A stretch of DNA of 64,000 bases from DATEOR01 sp035698665 (GTDB lineage Bacteria; Actinomycetota; Thermoleophilia; Gaiellales; Gaiellaceae). The notes beneath the pieces are model-generated. The model worked only from the letters and a program-made list of their open reading frames with translations, had not been told where the DNA came from and ran no database searches. The stretch lies in NCBI GenBank assembly GCA_035698665.1, contig DASSBN010000078.1, forward strand, positions 1 through 64,000, read 5' to 3'. Below, piece by piece: positions 8,884 through 17,082 of this stretch (its first letter is position 1; each line of letters starts with the position of its first letter). Both the position numbers and the translations under genes were made by a program.

Positions 8884-10242
8884 TTACAACACGCCCAGGT
8901 AGTTCTCCATCTCCCAGGGAGTGAGCTGGACGCGGTAATCGTCCCACTCCTTCCGCTTGAGCTTCACGTAGCTCGTGAAGACGTGGTCGCCGAGCGCCTT
9001 CTTGGCGAGCTCCGAGCCGGCGAGCTCGTCGATCGCCTCGCCGAGCGTCTCCGGGAGCGCGACGATCCCGCGCGCCTTCCGCTCTTCGGGGGAGAGCTTG
9101 TAGAGGTTCTGCTCCATCGGCTCCGGCAGCTCGTAGCCCTTCTCGATCCCCTCGAGGCCGGCGTGGAGAAGCGCCGCGAAGGTGAGGTAGGGGTTGCACG
9201 CCGGGTCCGGGCAGCGGATCTCCGCCCGGGTCGCCTGCTCGTTGCCGGGCTTGTAGAGCGGGATGCGGATGAGCGCCGAGCGGTTGCGGCGCGACCAGGC
9301 CACGTAGACCGGAGCCTCGTAGCCGGGGACGAGCCGCTTGTAGGAGTTCACCCACTGCGCGAAGACGGCCGAGATCTCGCGGGCATGGTGCAGCTGGCCG
9401 GCGATGAATGCCTTGCCGACCTCCGAGAGGTGCCACTCGTCGTCTGCGTCGAAGAAGGCGTTCTTGCCCTCGGCGAAGAGCGACTGGTGCGTGTGCATCC
9501 CCGAGCCGTTCTCGCCGAAGAGCGGCTTCGGCATGAAGGTCGCGTGGTACCCGGCCTTCTTCGCGATCTCCTTGACGACGAGCCGGTACGTGACCGTGTG
9601 GTCGGCCATGTCGAGCGCGGAGGCGTAGCGCATGTCGATCTCGTGCTGTGAGGGCCCGACCTCGTGATGGACGTACTCGATCGGGATGCCCATCGACTCG
9701 AGCGCCTTGACGGTGTCGTGGCGCAGGTCGCTGGCCGCGTCCATCGTCGTCATGGCGAAGTAGCCGCCCTCGTCGAGCGGCTCCGTGCCCTGGTCGTCCT
9801 TGAAGAGGAAGTACTCGAGCTCGGGGCCGACGTTGAACGTGTCGAAGCCCATCGAGCGCATGCGGTCGAGCGCGCGCCGGAGGACGTTGCGCGGGTCGCC
9901 GTCGTAGGGCTGGCCGTCGGGGGTGACGACGTCGCAGATCATCCGGGCGACCTTGACGTCGCCGTTCGGCATGAGCTGGAAGGTGGTCGGATCCGGGATC
10001 GCGACCATGTCGGATTCCTCGATCGCGTTGAAGCCGGTGATGGAGGAGCCGTCGAAGCCCATCCCGTCGTCGAGCGCGCCTTCGAGCTCGGCCGGGGTGA
10101 TGGAGAAGCTCTTGAGATGCCCCTCGATGTCGGTGAACCAGAGGTGGATGAACTTGACGCTCTGCTCGTTCACCTCGCGCAACACCCGCTCGCGCTCGCT
10201 CGTGGCGCTCGTCGCCCGTCCCTTCCGCTCCATCGTCGCCAT
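8884..10242 (-). CDS. glnA: type I glutamine synthetase
   Basis: ATP-dependent condensation of glutamate and ammonium in the cytoplasm. The chosen start (second of two adjacent ATGs, 10242) gives 452 residues; the strong AGGAGG lies 5 bases upstream. The beta-grasp segment has 'GMGFDGSSITGF', and the catalytic barrel has the metal and ammonium-site motifs 'GPELEYFLF', 'VGPSQHEIDMRY', 'GENGSGMHTHQSL' and 'NRSALIRIP'. The length lacks the extra ~25 residues of the GSI-beta class, so it looks like GSI-alpha or the actinobacterial GlnA2/3 group. A Tyr sits in 'NLYKLSPEE' at the adenylylation position, but adenylylation is not implied without a GlnE partner here. Confidence 0.95.
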   Translation of the reverse strand: MATMERKGRATSATSERERVLREVNEQSVKFIHLWFTDIEGHLKSFSITPAELEGALDDGMGFDGSSITGFNAIEESDMVAIPDPTTFQLMPNGDVKVARMICDVVTPDGQPYDGDPRNVLRRALDRMRSMGFDTFNVGPELEYFLFKDDQGTEPLDEGGYFAMTTMDAASDLRHDTVKALESMGIPIEYVHHEVGPSQHEIDMRYASALDMADHTVTYRLVVKEIAKKAGYHATFMPKPLFGENGSGMHTHQSLFAEGKNAFFDADDEWHLSEVGKAFIAGQLHHAREISAVFAQWVNSYKRLVPGYEAPVYVAWSRRNRSALIRIPLYKPGNEQATRAEIRCPDPACNPYLTFAALLHAGLEGIEKGYELPEPMEQNLYKLSPEERKARGIVALPETLGEAIDELAGSELAKKALGDHVFTSYVKLKRKEWDDYRVQLTPWEMENYLGVL

Positions 10243-10245
10243 CAT

Positions 10246-10291
10246 GCCTCCTTTAAATGCAAAGAGCCCCGGACGGATGTCGTCCGAGGCC
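10246..10291 (-). promoter_or_regulatory. glnA leader: strong Shine-Dalgarno and upstream hairpin
   Basis: On the minus strand AAAGGAGGC sits directly before the ATGATG start pair, an unusually strong ribosome site that fixes the start. Just upstream, 10267-10289 forms a 9-bp stem with a 5-base loop in the mRNA sense (CCUCGGACG/CGUCCGGGG, one G-U pair). A short pyrimidine-rich stretch follows it. It could be an attenuator or a stability element; no known riboswitch is recognisable. Confidence 0.4.
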
Positions 10292-10341
10292 ACGTCGCCT
10301 ACGTACTTGCTCAAGTGTAGACGATCGCCGGGACGACGTCC

Positions 10342-10866
10342 TCAGGCAGCCGCCGTTGAGGTCGACGTGCCGAAGGCCGTGAGGTACGGCTGCCAGACGT
10401 CGGGGACCCGGGGAGCGGCCAGCGTGACGAAGAGCGAAGGCGAGGGCGCCTTCGGCGCGGAGATGAGGCGCATCTCGACCTCGTCGAGGAGGCGATTGCC
10501 CTTCTTCAGGTTGCAGGGCGCACAGGAGGTGACGACGTTCTCCCAGACGGAGTCGCCCCCGCGGCTCCTCGGCACGACGTGGTCGAGCGTGAGCTTTCCC
10601 GTGGAGCCGCAGTACTGGCAGCGCCAGCCGTCCCGCGCGAAGAGCGCGCGGCGCGAGATCTTCCGCTTCACGGCGCGGGGGACACGCACGTAGGAGACAA
10701 GCCGGATCACGTGGGGCCAGCGAAAGGTGTCGGTCGCGGAGCGCAGCGGGCGCGGAAGGTCTTCGAGCACCTCGGCCTTCCCCTTGAACACGAGCACGTG
10801 GGCACGCCGCACCGAACAGACGTTGAGCGGCTCGTAACTCGCGTTCAGAACGAGAACCTGCTGCAT
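10342..10866 (-). CDS. HNH endonuclease domain protein
   Basis: A 174-residue protein of the widespread actinobacterial/cyanobacterial HNH family that begins with 'VLVLNASYEPL'. The zinc-supported HNH core is present: C83-x2-C86 (CQYCG), D95-H96 in LTLDHVVPRSRGG, N110, and C115-x2-C118 (CAPCN). The N-terminal 60 residues are the conserved extension of this family. It is not linked to a methylase or mobile element, so it is probably a housekeeping nuclease or DNA repair factor of unknown role rather than a restriction enzyme. Confidence 0.85.
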   Translation of the reverse strand: MQQVLVLNASYEPLNVCSVRRAHVLVFKGKAEVLEDLPRPLRSATDTFRWPHVIRLVSYVRVPRAVKRKISRRALFARDGWRCQYCGSTGKLTLDHVVPRSRGGDSVWENVVTSCAPCNLKKGNRLLDEVEMRLISAPKAPSPSLFVTLAAPRVPDVWQPYLTAFGTSTSTAAA

Positions 10867-10881
10867 TGCGACAAAGAGTAA

Positions 10882-11295
10882 CTAAGAGGTCGCCTCTGGA
10901 AGCCGCAATTCGAGGAGATTCTCGCCGGCTTCCACGAAGCCCCGCCCTCGGTAGAAGTCCAGCGCGCGGCGGTTCTCCGCCTCGACGACGACTTCGAGCT
11001 TGGCCGCGCGCTCGGAGATCGCATAGCCCTCGGCCCACTCGAGGAGCTGCCGGCCGATTCCCTCGGCCTCGTGCTCGGGACTGACGAAGAGCTGGTCGAT
11101 GCACATCGCCTCGCCGGTCGGCCTGAGCGCGACGTAGCCGGCCGGCGAGCCTTCCAGGTCGGCGACGAAGACGGTCTCGCGCTCGAGGACGGCGATCGTG
11201 CGCGCGTCGGCGCCGCGGTCGAGACTCGCAAGGCCGAAGAGAAGCGCCTCGTCGTCCTCGCGGAAGGGACGGATCTCGGCCTTGCGGTACGTCAC
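10882..11295 (-). CDS. GNAT-family N-acetyltransferase
   Basis: A 137-residue single-domain acetyltransferase from a GTG at 11295. The acetyl-CoA loop is 'HEAEGIGRQLLEWA' (about 80-93), preceded by the strand 'MCIDQLFVSPE' and followed by 'NRRALDFYRGRGFVEAGE', the typical motif B. The substrate is unknown. It lies 15 bases upstream of the HNH gene on the same strand and 8 bases after the DUF4446 gene, so these may form one transcription unit. Confidence 0.82.
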   Translation of the reverse strand: MTYRKAEIRPFREDDEALLFGLASLDRGADARTIAVLERETVFVADLEGSPAGYVALRPTGEAMCIDQLFVSPEHEAEGIGRQLLEWAEGYAISERAAKLEVVVEAENRRALDFYRGRGFVEAGENLLELRLPEATS

Positions 11296-11303
11296 GTGAG
11301 CTC

Positions 11304-11783
11304 CTAGTAGGTCATCGCCCGGTCGACGGCCTGCTGCTCCTCGGGCGAGAGGGCGACGGAGGCCCGGCCCCGGTCGAGCTCCTTCACGTAGATCCGCGCG
11401 TAGTCCCGTCCCTGGATCGCGCTCACGACGACACCGGAGCGGGCGGCGTCGAGGAAGGCGAGCGAGGCGGACTGGTGGCCTCCCGCGTCCTCGTAGGCGT
11501 CGTAGCGGACGATCGACGTGTGCGAGAGGCAGCCGTCGACGCGCTTGTCGATGCGGGAGAGCCCGGCGGCGACCTCGTCGACCGCGCGGTGGAGGTCGTC
11601 GATCCGTGCCTGCAACGAGACGGCGAAGTCGACCAGATCGTCGGTGCCGCGGCCGATCATCACCTTCTGCGCGCGGCGCACCTGCCGGAGCTGCACGAAG
11701 AAGGCGATCGCGAGGGCGAGAGCCACGACCGAGAGGGCGGCCGCGCCGATCGCGATCCAGGCGGCGGCGGAGAGACCAGACAT
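11304..11783 (-). CDS. DUF4446-family membrane protein
   Basis: A 159-residue protein with one N-terminal membrane helix (about 8-30), a short coiled-coil (about 50-80) and the characteristic C-terminal core beginning 'VRYDAYEDAGGHQSASLAFLD' (split across strands) with 'YVKELDRGRASVALSPEE'. This matches the DUF4446 family of Gram-positive bacteria, whose function is unknown. The cytosolic side carries the conserved domain. It overlaps no neighbour and starts 3 bases after the stop of the coiled-coil membrane protein gene. Confidence 0.75.
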   Translation of the reverse strand: MSGLSAAAWIAIGAAALSVVALALAIAFFVQLRQVRRAQKVMIGRGTDDLVDFAVSLQARIDDLHRAVDEVAAGLSRIDKRVDGCLSHTSIVRYDAYEDAGGHQSASLAFLDAARSGVVVSAIQGRDYARIYVKELDRGRASVALSPEEQQAVDRAMTY

Positions 11784-11786
11784 CGT

Positions 11787-12917
11787 TTATCCGATGCTAA
11801 AGATGACCGGGTACTCGTAGCTGTTGTTCGCCGTGTTCGACTCACCCGAGACGGGCTCGACGCTCACCTGAACCTTCACCGGCGACCCGAACGTCGGCGG
11901 CGGGAGGTCGGAGAAGACCACCGTTTTCGTCTCACCCGGGCTGATGACCGGGATCGTCTCCGTCTTCCGGATCACCGGCGTCTGCTTGATGGTCAGCGTG
12001 ACGACGACCTGGGTCTCCTGGCTGTCTCCCGAGTTCTTGACGTTCACCTGGAAGGAGAGCCGGTCGGTGACCTGAACCGTGTTGTCCTCGCTCGTCGAGA
12101 GACGCTGGTTCCCGGGCTGGACCACGACCGAGCTGATCTGGTTGCCGTGCAGGCCGCCCGACTGCGGGCTCTGCGTCAGCCGGTCGACCGTCTGTTTCCA
12201 GAAGGTCGGGCTGCCGAAGTCCGTGTTCGTCACGAAGACGGAGTCGGGAACCGGCACGCCCGTGACGCCCTCCTTGCGCATCACCGAGGCGGAGCCCTGC
12301 TGGAAGAGATCCTGGTAGACGACGTCGCTCGCGATCAGGCGCTGGGCCTGGGTCGCGAGGCGCTGCCCCGAGACCGAGGTGCTCGGCGTCCCCTGCACGG
12401 CTCCGAAGGCAGCCGCCAGGCCGGTCAACCCGTTGACGCGGAACTGCATCGCCTCGACGAGGCTCTGCTGCTCCTCACGCAGCGGCCCAGGCGCATCGAG
12501 CGCACTCGCGTTCGCGACGATCTGCGCCTGCTGCTCGCGAAGGCCTTCGAGCTGCGACCGGAGATCGGCGAGCTTTATACCCGGCGTCGTGAGCGTGTCG
12601 TTCAACTCCTTGCCGATCTGCGCGGACTCGGAGGCGGGGCCGTTCACGGCCTCCATGTAGTCCTGGTACTTCGCCTTTTTCTGGTTCCCGCGGCAGTTGT
12701 TGACCACGAGGACGAGGACGACCGCGAGCAGGATCGCGCCTGCGATGAGCATCGCAAGCCGCATGAAGGACGGCGACGGCCCGCCGGGTGGACGGGTCGG
12801 CATCTTCCGACGCCTGCGCGGCGGTGCACCCTCGCGCTCGCCCTCGACAGTCGGAGACTCGTCGAAGAAGTCGAACTCGATGTCTGATTGGGGATCGGGG
12901 CGCTCGCGCTCGACCAT
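11787..12917 (-). CDS. membrane-anchored coiled-coil protein with C-terminal Ig-like domain
   Basis: I do not recognise a named family. The 376-residue protein has a charged, proline- and arginine-rich cytosolic tail (1-50), one membrane helix (about 54-73), then an extracellular part. The first ~150 outer residues are helical and Gln-rich with heptad character. The last ~100 residues, with 'FQVNVKNSGDSQETQVVVTL' and a final NNSYEYPV, look like a CARDB/Ig-like beta-sandwich. It is divergent from the following membrane kinase, with 41 bases between starts. A cell-envelope structural or adaptor role is an inference. Confidence 0.6.
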   Translation of the reverse strand: MVERERPDPQSDIEFDFFDESPTVEGEREGAPPRRRRKMPTRPPGGPSPSFMRLAMLIAGAILLAVVLVLVVNNCRGNQKKAKYQDYMEAVNGPASESAQIGKELNDTLTTPGIKLADLRSQLEGLREQQAQIVANASALDAPGPLREEQQSLVEAMQFRVNGLTGLAAAFGAVQGTPSTSVSGQRLATQAQRLIASDVVYQDLFQQGSASVMRKEGVTGVPVPDSVFVTNTDFGSPTFWKQTVDRLTQSPQSGGLHGNQISSVVVQPGNQRLSTSEDNTVQVTDRLSFQVNVKNSGDSQETQVVVTLTIKQTPVIRKTETIPVISPGETKTVVFSDLPPPTFGSPVKVQVSVEPVSGESNTANNSYEYPVIFSIG

Positions 12918-12958
12918 GACCGCGACATGGGGGCCGGAGAACGCCGGAGTCTAGCACC

Positions 12959-14581
12959 GTGCCCGGAGATTGCAGGAGTTTGCAGCCCAAAAGCCAAGGT
13001 GCTTGGGCCGTGGAGCACGCCGTCGCACTCCACCACGATCACCTCGTCCTCGGGCGATTCCGACCCCTGCGCCCGCTCGGCAGCGGAGGTTCGGGGTCGG
13101 TCTGGCTCGTGAGGGACGAGCGGTCCGCCCGCGACGTCGCGCTCAAGGTCGTCCCCCGAGAAGGCAAGGCCGGGTCGCGGGCTGAGCGGGAGGTGGAGGC
13201 CGCGGCCCGGCTTCGCCACCCGCGCTGTCTGCGAGCGCTTGCCCTCGAGCGCGATGAGGGCCACGTCTACGTCGCGTACGAGTACGTGCCGGGCAAGACA
13301 CTCCGGCAGTGCCTGCGCAGCGGCGAGCTCGACGACGCGGCCTCGGTCGAGGTGGGCGCGCAGGTCCTGGACGCCCTCGCCCACGCCCACTCGAAGCGCG
13401 TCCTGCACCGAGACGTGAAGCCGGGCAACGTCATGGTCGAGGACCGCGAGGAGCTCTCGGTCCGCCTCCTCGACTTCGGCCTCGCCCAGCTCGAGGAGGC
13501 CGAGACGCTCACGGCCGCCGGCGACGTACCCGGGACACTCGCCTACATCGCCCCCGAACGCCTTGCCGGCCGTGAGGCCAACGGCGCAGCCGACGTTTGG
13601 TCGGTCGGCGTCCTCCTCTGGGAATCACTCGCCGGCCGGCACCCGTTTTCCTCCTTCTCGCCGCTCGAGACTGCCAAGCGCGTCCAGGAGGGAGCACCGC
13701 CGCTCGCGTCGCTCCGTCCCGATCTCCCGCGCGCGCTGACCGCGACGGTCGACCGGATGCTCGACCCCGAGCCCTCCCGACGGCCGAGCGCGAAAGCCGC
13801 AGCCGCCCGGCTGCGAACCGCCTGGGAGGAGGTCGGCGAACGTCCGCGCGCGGTCACGTCGCGGACGACCCTCGCCGAGCGGGCCGGCCATGCCGGCCTT
13901 TCCGCACTCTTCGCCGGCGTGACGACCTGGCTCCTTCCGTTCTTTCCGGCCGGCTGGCCCGTGCTGCTCGCGGCGCTCGTCGCGCTCGCCGCACTGCTCA
14001 GCCCCACCACGGGCCTCGCAATCGCCCTCGCCATCCCGGTTCTCCCGCTCGGGAATGCGTCGCTCGGGCTGGCGGTCGTGTACTCGGCGATCGCTGTGGC
14101 GTGGCTCGCGCTCTTCTGGCGCGACCCGCGCTCGAGCTTCCTCTTCCTGATCGGGCCTCCGCTCGCCGCCTTCCAGGCGCTTCCGCTCGCCACGATCGCT
14201 TTCTCGGACGCGAGAGGACTGGTCCGGCGCGGAGCACTGGCGGCAGCGGCCGCGTTCGCGGCAGCGACGATCGCCGGCATCCGCACCGGAGAATCCATCG
14301 ACCTTCATGCGACGTCGTCTCCACGGGAGGCGCTCGGCGCTCTGACCGCATACCTCGCGGCGAGCCCGGAGATCTGGATCGGCGCCGTGGTTCTCGCCGC
14401 GGCGACTCTCGCCGCGCCGTTCGCGCGGGGCCGAGGCCTCTGGGGAATCGCCGCCTGGGGCTCCGGATTCCTCGCCGCAGCGCTCGTCGCGACCGGCGGC
14501 GCAGTGAGCGCGTTTCCGCTGATTCTCTGGGTCTGGCTCGCGGCCGCGATCCTCGCAGCCCCGCTGCTCCGCGCGCGTTAG
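12959..14581 (+). CDS. serine/threonine protein kinase with C-terminal multi-pass membrane domain
   Basis: A complete Hanks-type kinase domain fills about residues 33-300: GSGGSGSVW loop, K63 in VALKVV, catalytic D152 in HRDVKPGN, D172 in DFGLA and an APE motif. The last ~230 residues contain about eight hydrophobic helices rather than the single helix plus outer sensor of PknB. The start is uncertain: GTG at 12959 (540 aa) or GTG at 13010 (523 aa), both outside the kinase fold. It sits just before fhaA, the place often held by kinases of this cluster, and is probably co-transcribed with it (27-base gap). Confidence 0.85.
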   Translation: MPGDCRSLQPKSQGAWAVEHAVALHHDHLVLGRFRPLRPLGSGGSGSVWLVRDERSARDVALKVVPREGKAGSRAEREVEAAARLRHPRCLRALALERDEGHVYVAYEYVPGKTLRQCLRSGELDDAASVEVGAQVLDALAHAHSKRVLHRDVKPGNVMVEDREELSVRLLDFGLAQLEEAETLTAAGDVPGTLAYIAPERLAGREANGAADVWSVGVLLWESLAGRHPFSSFSPLETAKRVQEGAPPLASLRPDLPRALTATVDRMLDPEPSRRPSAKAAAARLRTAWEEVGERPRAVTSRTTLAERAGHAGLSALFAGVTTWLLPFFPAGWPVLLAALVALAALLSPTTGLAIALAIPVLPLGNASLGLAVVYSAIAVAWLALFWRDPRSSFLFLIGPPLAAFQALPLATIAFSDARGLVRRGALAAAAAFAAATIAGIRTGESIDLHATSSPREALGALTAYLAASPEIWIGAVVLAAATLAAPFARGRGLWGIAAWGSGFLAAALVATGGAVSAFPLILWVWLAAAILAAPLLRAR

Positions 14582-14608
14582 AGACGCCGCTCAGGGCAAA
14601 ATGCCCTC

Positions 14609-15394
14609 GTGAGCGTTCTGCGGAGCATCGAGCACCGCATCGAATCACTCGTGGAGGGGGTCTTCGGGCGCGCTTTCCGCACGCATGTCCAGCCGGTCGA
14701 GCTCGCCCGGAAGCTTGCCAAGGAGATGGACGAGCACAAGACCGTGTCCATCTCGCGCGTCTATGTGCCGAACGAGTACGTCCTCTACCTCGCGCCGAAC
14801 GACCGCAAGCAGTTCTCCTCGTACGAGGCCTCGCTCCTCACCGAGCTCGGCGACTACCTCTCGGAGCATGCGCGGCGGGAGGGCTACTCGCTTCTCTCGA
14901 CGCCGAAGGTGACCATGGAGGAGGACGCGGACCTCGCCATGGGCGAGTTCGGGATCGCGACGCGGCTGGTGCAGCCGCCGCGCGGAGAGCAGGGAGCCGC
15001 TCCGCCCGCCCCGGCCCCGGGGGCGGTCCCCGGCGGGACGAAGGTCTTCACACCACCTCCATCCGCAACCGCAGCGGTCTCCGCCACAGAGGCGGAGGAG
15101 CTGGGTCTCGCGCACGAGGAGCGCGCGAGGCTCAAGGTGGGCGGCAAGCAATACGACCTCACCCGCGACGTGGTCGTCCTCGGCCGCTCGCGCGAGTGCG
15201 ACATCACCGTGGACGATGCCAACGTGTCTCGCCGGCATGCCGAGGTGAGGCGCGAGAACGGAAACTGGTTCGTCGTCGACCTTGGCTCCACGAACGGGAT
15301 CGAGGTCAACGGCAAGCGCACGGACCGCGCCAAGCTCGAGCACGAGGACCGGATCCTGCTGGGCAAGACCGAAGTCACGTTCGAGCGGGCATGA
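14609..15394 (+). CDS. fhaA: FhaA-type protein (DUF3662 plus FHA domain)
   Basis: A 261-residue cytosolic adaptor. The N-terminal ~120 residues match the DUF3662 domain found in actinobacterial FhaA. A proline/alanine-rich linker follows, then a phosphothreonine-binding FHA domain at about 175-258 with the key 'LGRSRECDI', 'SRRHAEV' and 'GSTNGIEVNG' motifs. In mycobacteria FhaA reads phosphorylated MviN and PknB-cluster proteins to control peptidoglycan synthesis. The GTG start follows a short gap after the kinase, and the stop overlaps fhaB by 4 bases (ATGA). Confidence 0.9.
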   Translation: MSVLRSIEHRIESLVEGVFGRAFRTHVQPVELARKLAKEMDEHKTVSISRVYVPNEYVLYLAPNDRKQFSSYEASLLTELGDYLSEHARREGYSLLSTPKVTMEEDADLAMGEFGIATRLVQPPRGEQGAAPPAPAPGAVPGGTKVFTPPPSATAAVSATEAEELGLAHEERARLKVGGKQYDLTRDVVVLGRSRECDITVDDANVSRRHAEVRRENGNWFVVDLGSTNGIEVNGKRTDRAKLEHEDRILLGKTEVTFERA

Positions 15395-15855
15395 ACGTCG
15401 AGCCCGTCCTCCTGGCCCTGCAAGCGGCCTTTCTCGTCCTGCTCTACGTCTTCATCTGGCGCGTCGTGCGCTCGGCCGGCCGCGACATGCAGGTCGCACC
15501 ACAGGAGAGCTTCATCCTCGCGCCCTCGCAGCTCGCGGCGGAGCACCACGTCTCGGATCCCGGGCGACTCGTCGTGGAGCGGAGCAACGCGATTGCCGCC
15601 GGAAAGACCTTCGACGCGGGGCCGGTGCCCCTGACCATCGGGCGCAGCGGCGAGAACACCATCACTCTCGACGGCGACGAGTTCGCCTCGGGGCAGCACG
15701 CGCGGATCGAATCTCAGCGCGACGGGGTATGGATCCTTGATCTGGGCTCGACGAACGGCACCTTCGTGAACGGGGAGCGCGTCGACGGCAGGCGGCAGCT
15801 CCATCGCGGCGATCTCGTCCAGATCGGAGACACGGAGCTGAGATTCGAACGATGA
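15391..15855 (+). CDS. fhaB: FhaB-type membrane-anchored FHA protein
   Basis: A 154-residue protein starting at the ATG that overlaps the fhaA stop. It has an N-terminal membrane helix (about 6-24) and a C-terminal FHA domain (about 60-152) with 'IGRSGENTI', 'SGQHARI' and 'GSTNGTFVNG'. In related clusters FhaB (FipA) links phosphorylated kinases to FtsZ/FtsQ and division proteins. The stop overlaps the start of pstP by 4 bases, which indicates translational coupling. Confidence 0.9.
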   Translation: MNVEPVLLALQAAFLVLLYVFIWRVVRSAGRDMQVAPQESFILAPSQLAAEHHVSDPGRLVVERSNAIAAGKTFDAGPVPLTIGRSGENTITLDGDEFASGQHARIESQRDGVWILDLGSTNGTFVNGERVDGRRQLHRGDLVQIGDTELRFER

Positions 15856-17081
15856 AGGTCACCGACACAGCCGGCTTCACCGATCCGGGCCGGAAGCGGC
15901 GCCGGAACGAGGACTCCTACGTCATCGAGCCGCCGCTCTTCGCCGTCGCGGACGGCATGGGCGGCGCGCAGGCCGGCGAGGTCGCCTCCCGCCTGGCCGC
16001 CGCGGCCTTCCGTGAGTTCCACGACGCCGACGACCTCGATCCCGAGGAGCGGCTCGTGGCCATCATCCAGGAGGCGAACCGGCGGATCTACGAGCGCGCC
16101 TCCGACGACTCGGAGGTCTCGGGGATGGGGACGACCATCACCGCCGCGCTCGTCGGCGACACCGGTCTCGCCATCGGCCACGTCGGCGATTCGCGCGCCT
16201 ACCGGCTGCGCGGCAGCCGCTTCGAGCAGCTGACCGACGACCATTCCCTCGTCGCGGACCTCGTGCGGAGCGGGCGGCTGACGCCGGAGGAGGCCGACGT
16301 CCACCCGCAGCGCTCGGTGATCACGCGCGCGCTCGGAACCGACCAGCAGGTCGACGTGGACACCTTCACGGTGCCGGTCGAAACGGGCGATCTCTTCCTC
16401 CTCTGTTCGGACGGTCTCACGACCATGGTCGACGACGAGGAGATCCGCGACCTCGTGACGAGGGCGAAGGACCTCGACCAGGCCGGGAAGGGTCTCGTCA
16501 AAGCGGCGAACAAGGCCGGTGGCGAGGACAACGTGACCGTCGTCCTCTTCCGCGTCTCGGACGGCGGCGCCGAGCTCGAGGAGACCGCGGTCGTCTCGGG
16601 AAACGGCCGCGCGCAGGACGAGGACCTCGAGGACACCCTCACCGGCCTCGAGGCGCCGACGATGGTTGCGCCCGCGGCGACTGCGTTCGCAGAGCGTGAG
16701 GAGTGGGGCCCGGCGCTCGACGACGACGAGCCCTCCCGACCGACGCCCGCAGTGAGGGAGGAGGGGCGCAGCTGGGGGCGGCGCGCAGTGCTCGCCGCAC
16801 TCGCGCTCGCCTTCGTCGCCGTGCTCTTCGCGGCTGCGTTCTGGGCCCTCACCCGGGCGAACTTCATCGGCGTGGAGGAGGACGGCAACGTGGCGGTCTA
16901 CCAGGGTGTGCCCTGGGACCTCGGCGGCGGCGTCCACCTCTACCGCGCGAAATACGTCAGCCGGCTCCAGGCCGTGCAGCTCACTCCCTCGGAGCGGGCG
17001 ACCCTCCTGGATCACAAGCTGACCTCGTACGACTCCGCCCGCGACAGGCTCGCCGTGTACGAGCAGGAGGCCTCTCCGTAG
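15852..17081 (+). CDS. pstP: PP2C-family Ser/Thr protein phosphatase
   Basis: A 409-residue phosphatase. The first ~235 residues are a bacterial PP2C domain with metal-binding motifs RNEDSYV, ADGMGG, 'GHVGDSRAYR', 'LCSDGLT' and GGEDNVTVV. An acidic linker leads to a membrane helix (about 312-334) and a short outer tail of ~70 residues. The layout matches PstP, which removes phosphates placed by PknB-type kinases. Gene order (fhaA-fhaB-pstP-rodA-pbpA-pknB) is the standard actinobacterial one. Overlap with fhaB and a 1-base gap to rodA point to a single operon. Confidence 0.93.
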   Translation: MKVTDTAGFTDPGRKRRRNEDSYVIEPPLFAVADGMGGAQAGEVASRLAAAAFREFHDADDLDPEERLVAIIQEANRRIYERASDDSEVSGMGTTITAALVGDTGLAIGHVGDSRAYRLRGSRFEQLTDDHSLVADLVRSGRLTPEEADVHPQRSVITRALGTDQQVDVDTFTVPVETGDLFLLCSDGLTTMVDDEEIRDLVTRAKDLDQAGKGLVKAANKAGGEDNVTVVLFRVSDGGAELEETAVVSGNGRAQDEDLEDTLTGLEAPTMVAPAATAFAEREEWGPALDDDEPSRPTPAVREEGRSWGRRAVLAALALAFVAVLFAAAFWALTRANFIGVEEDGNVAVYQGVPWDLGGGVHLYRAKYVSRLQAVQLTPSERATLLDHKLTSYDSARDRLAVYEQEASP

Positions 17082-17082
17082 T

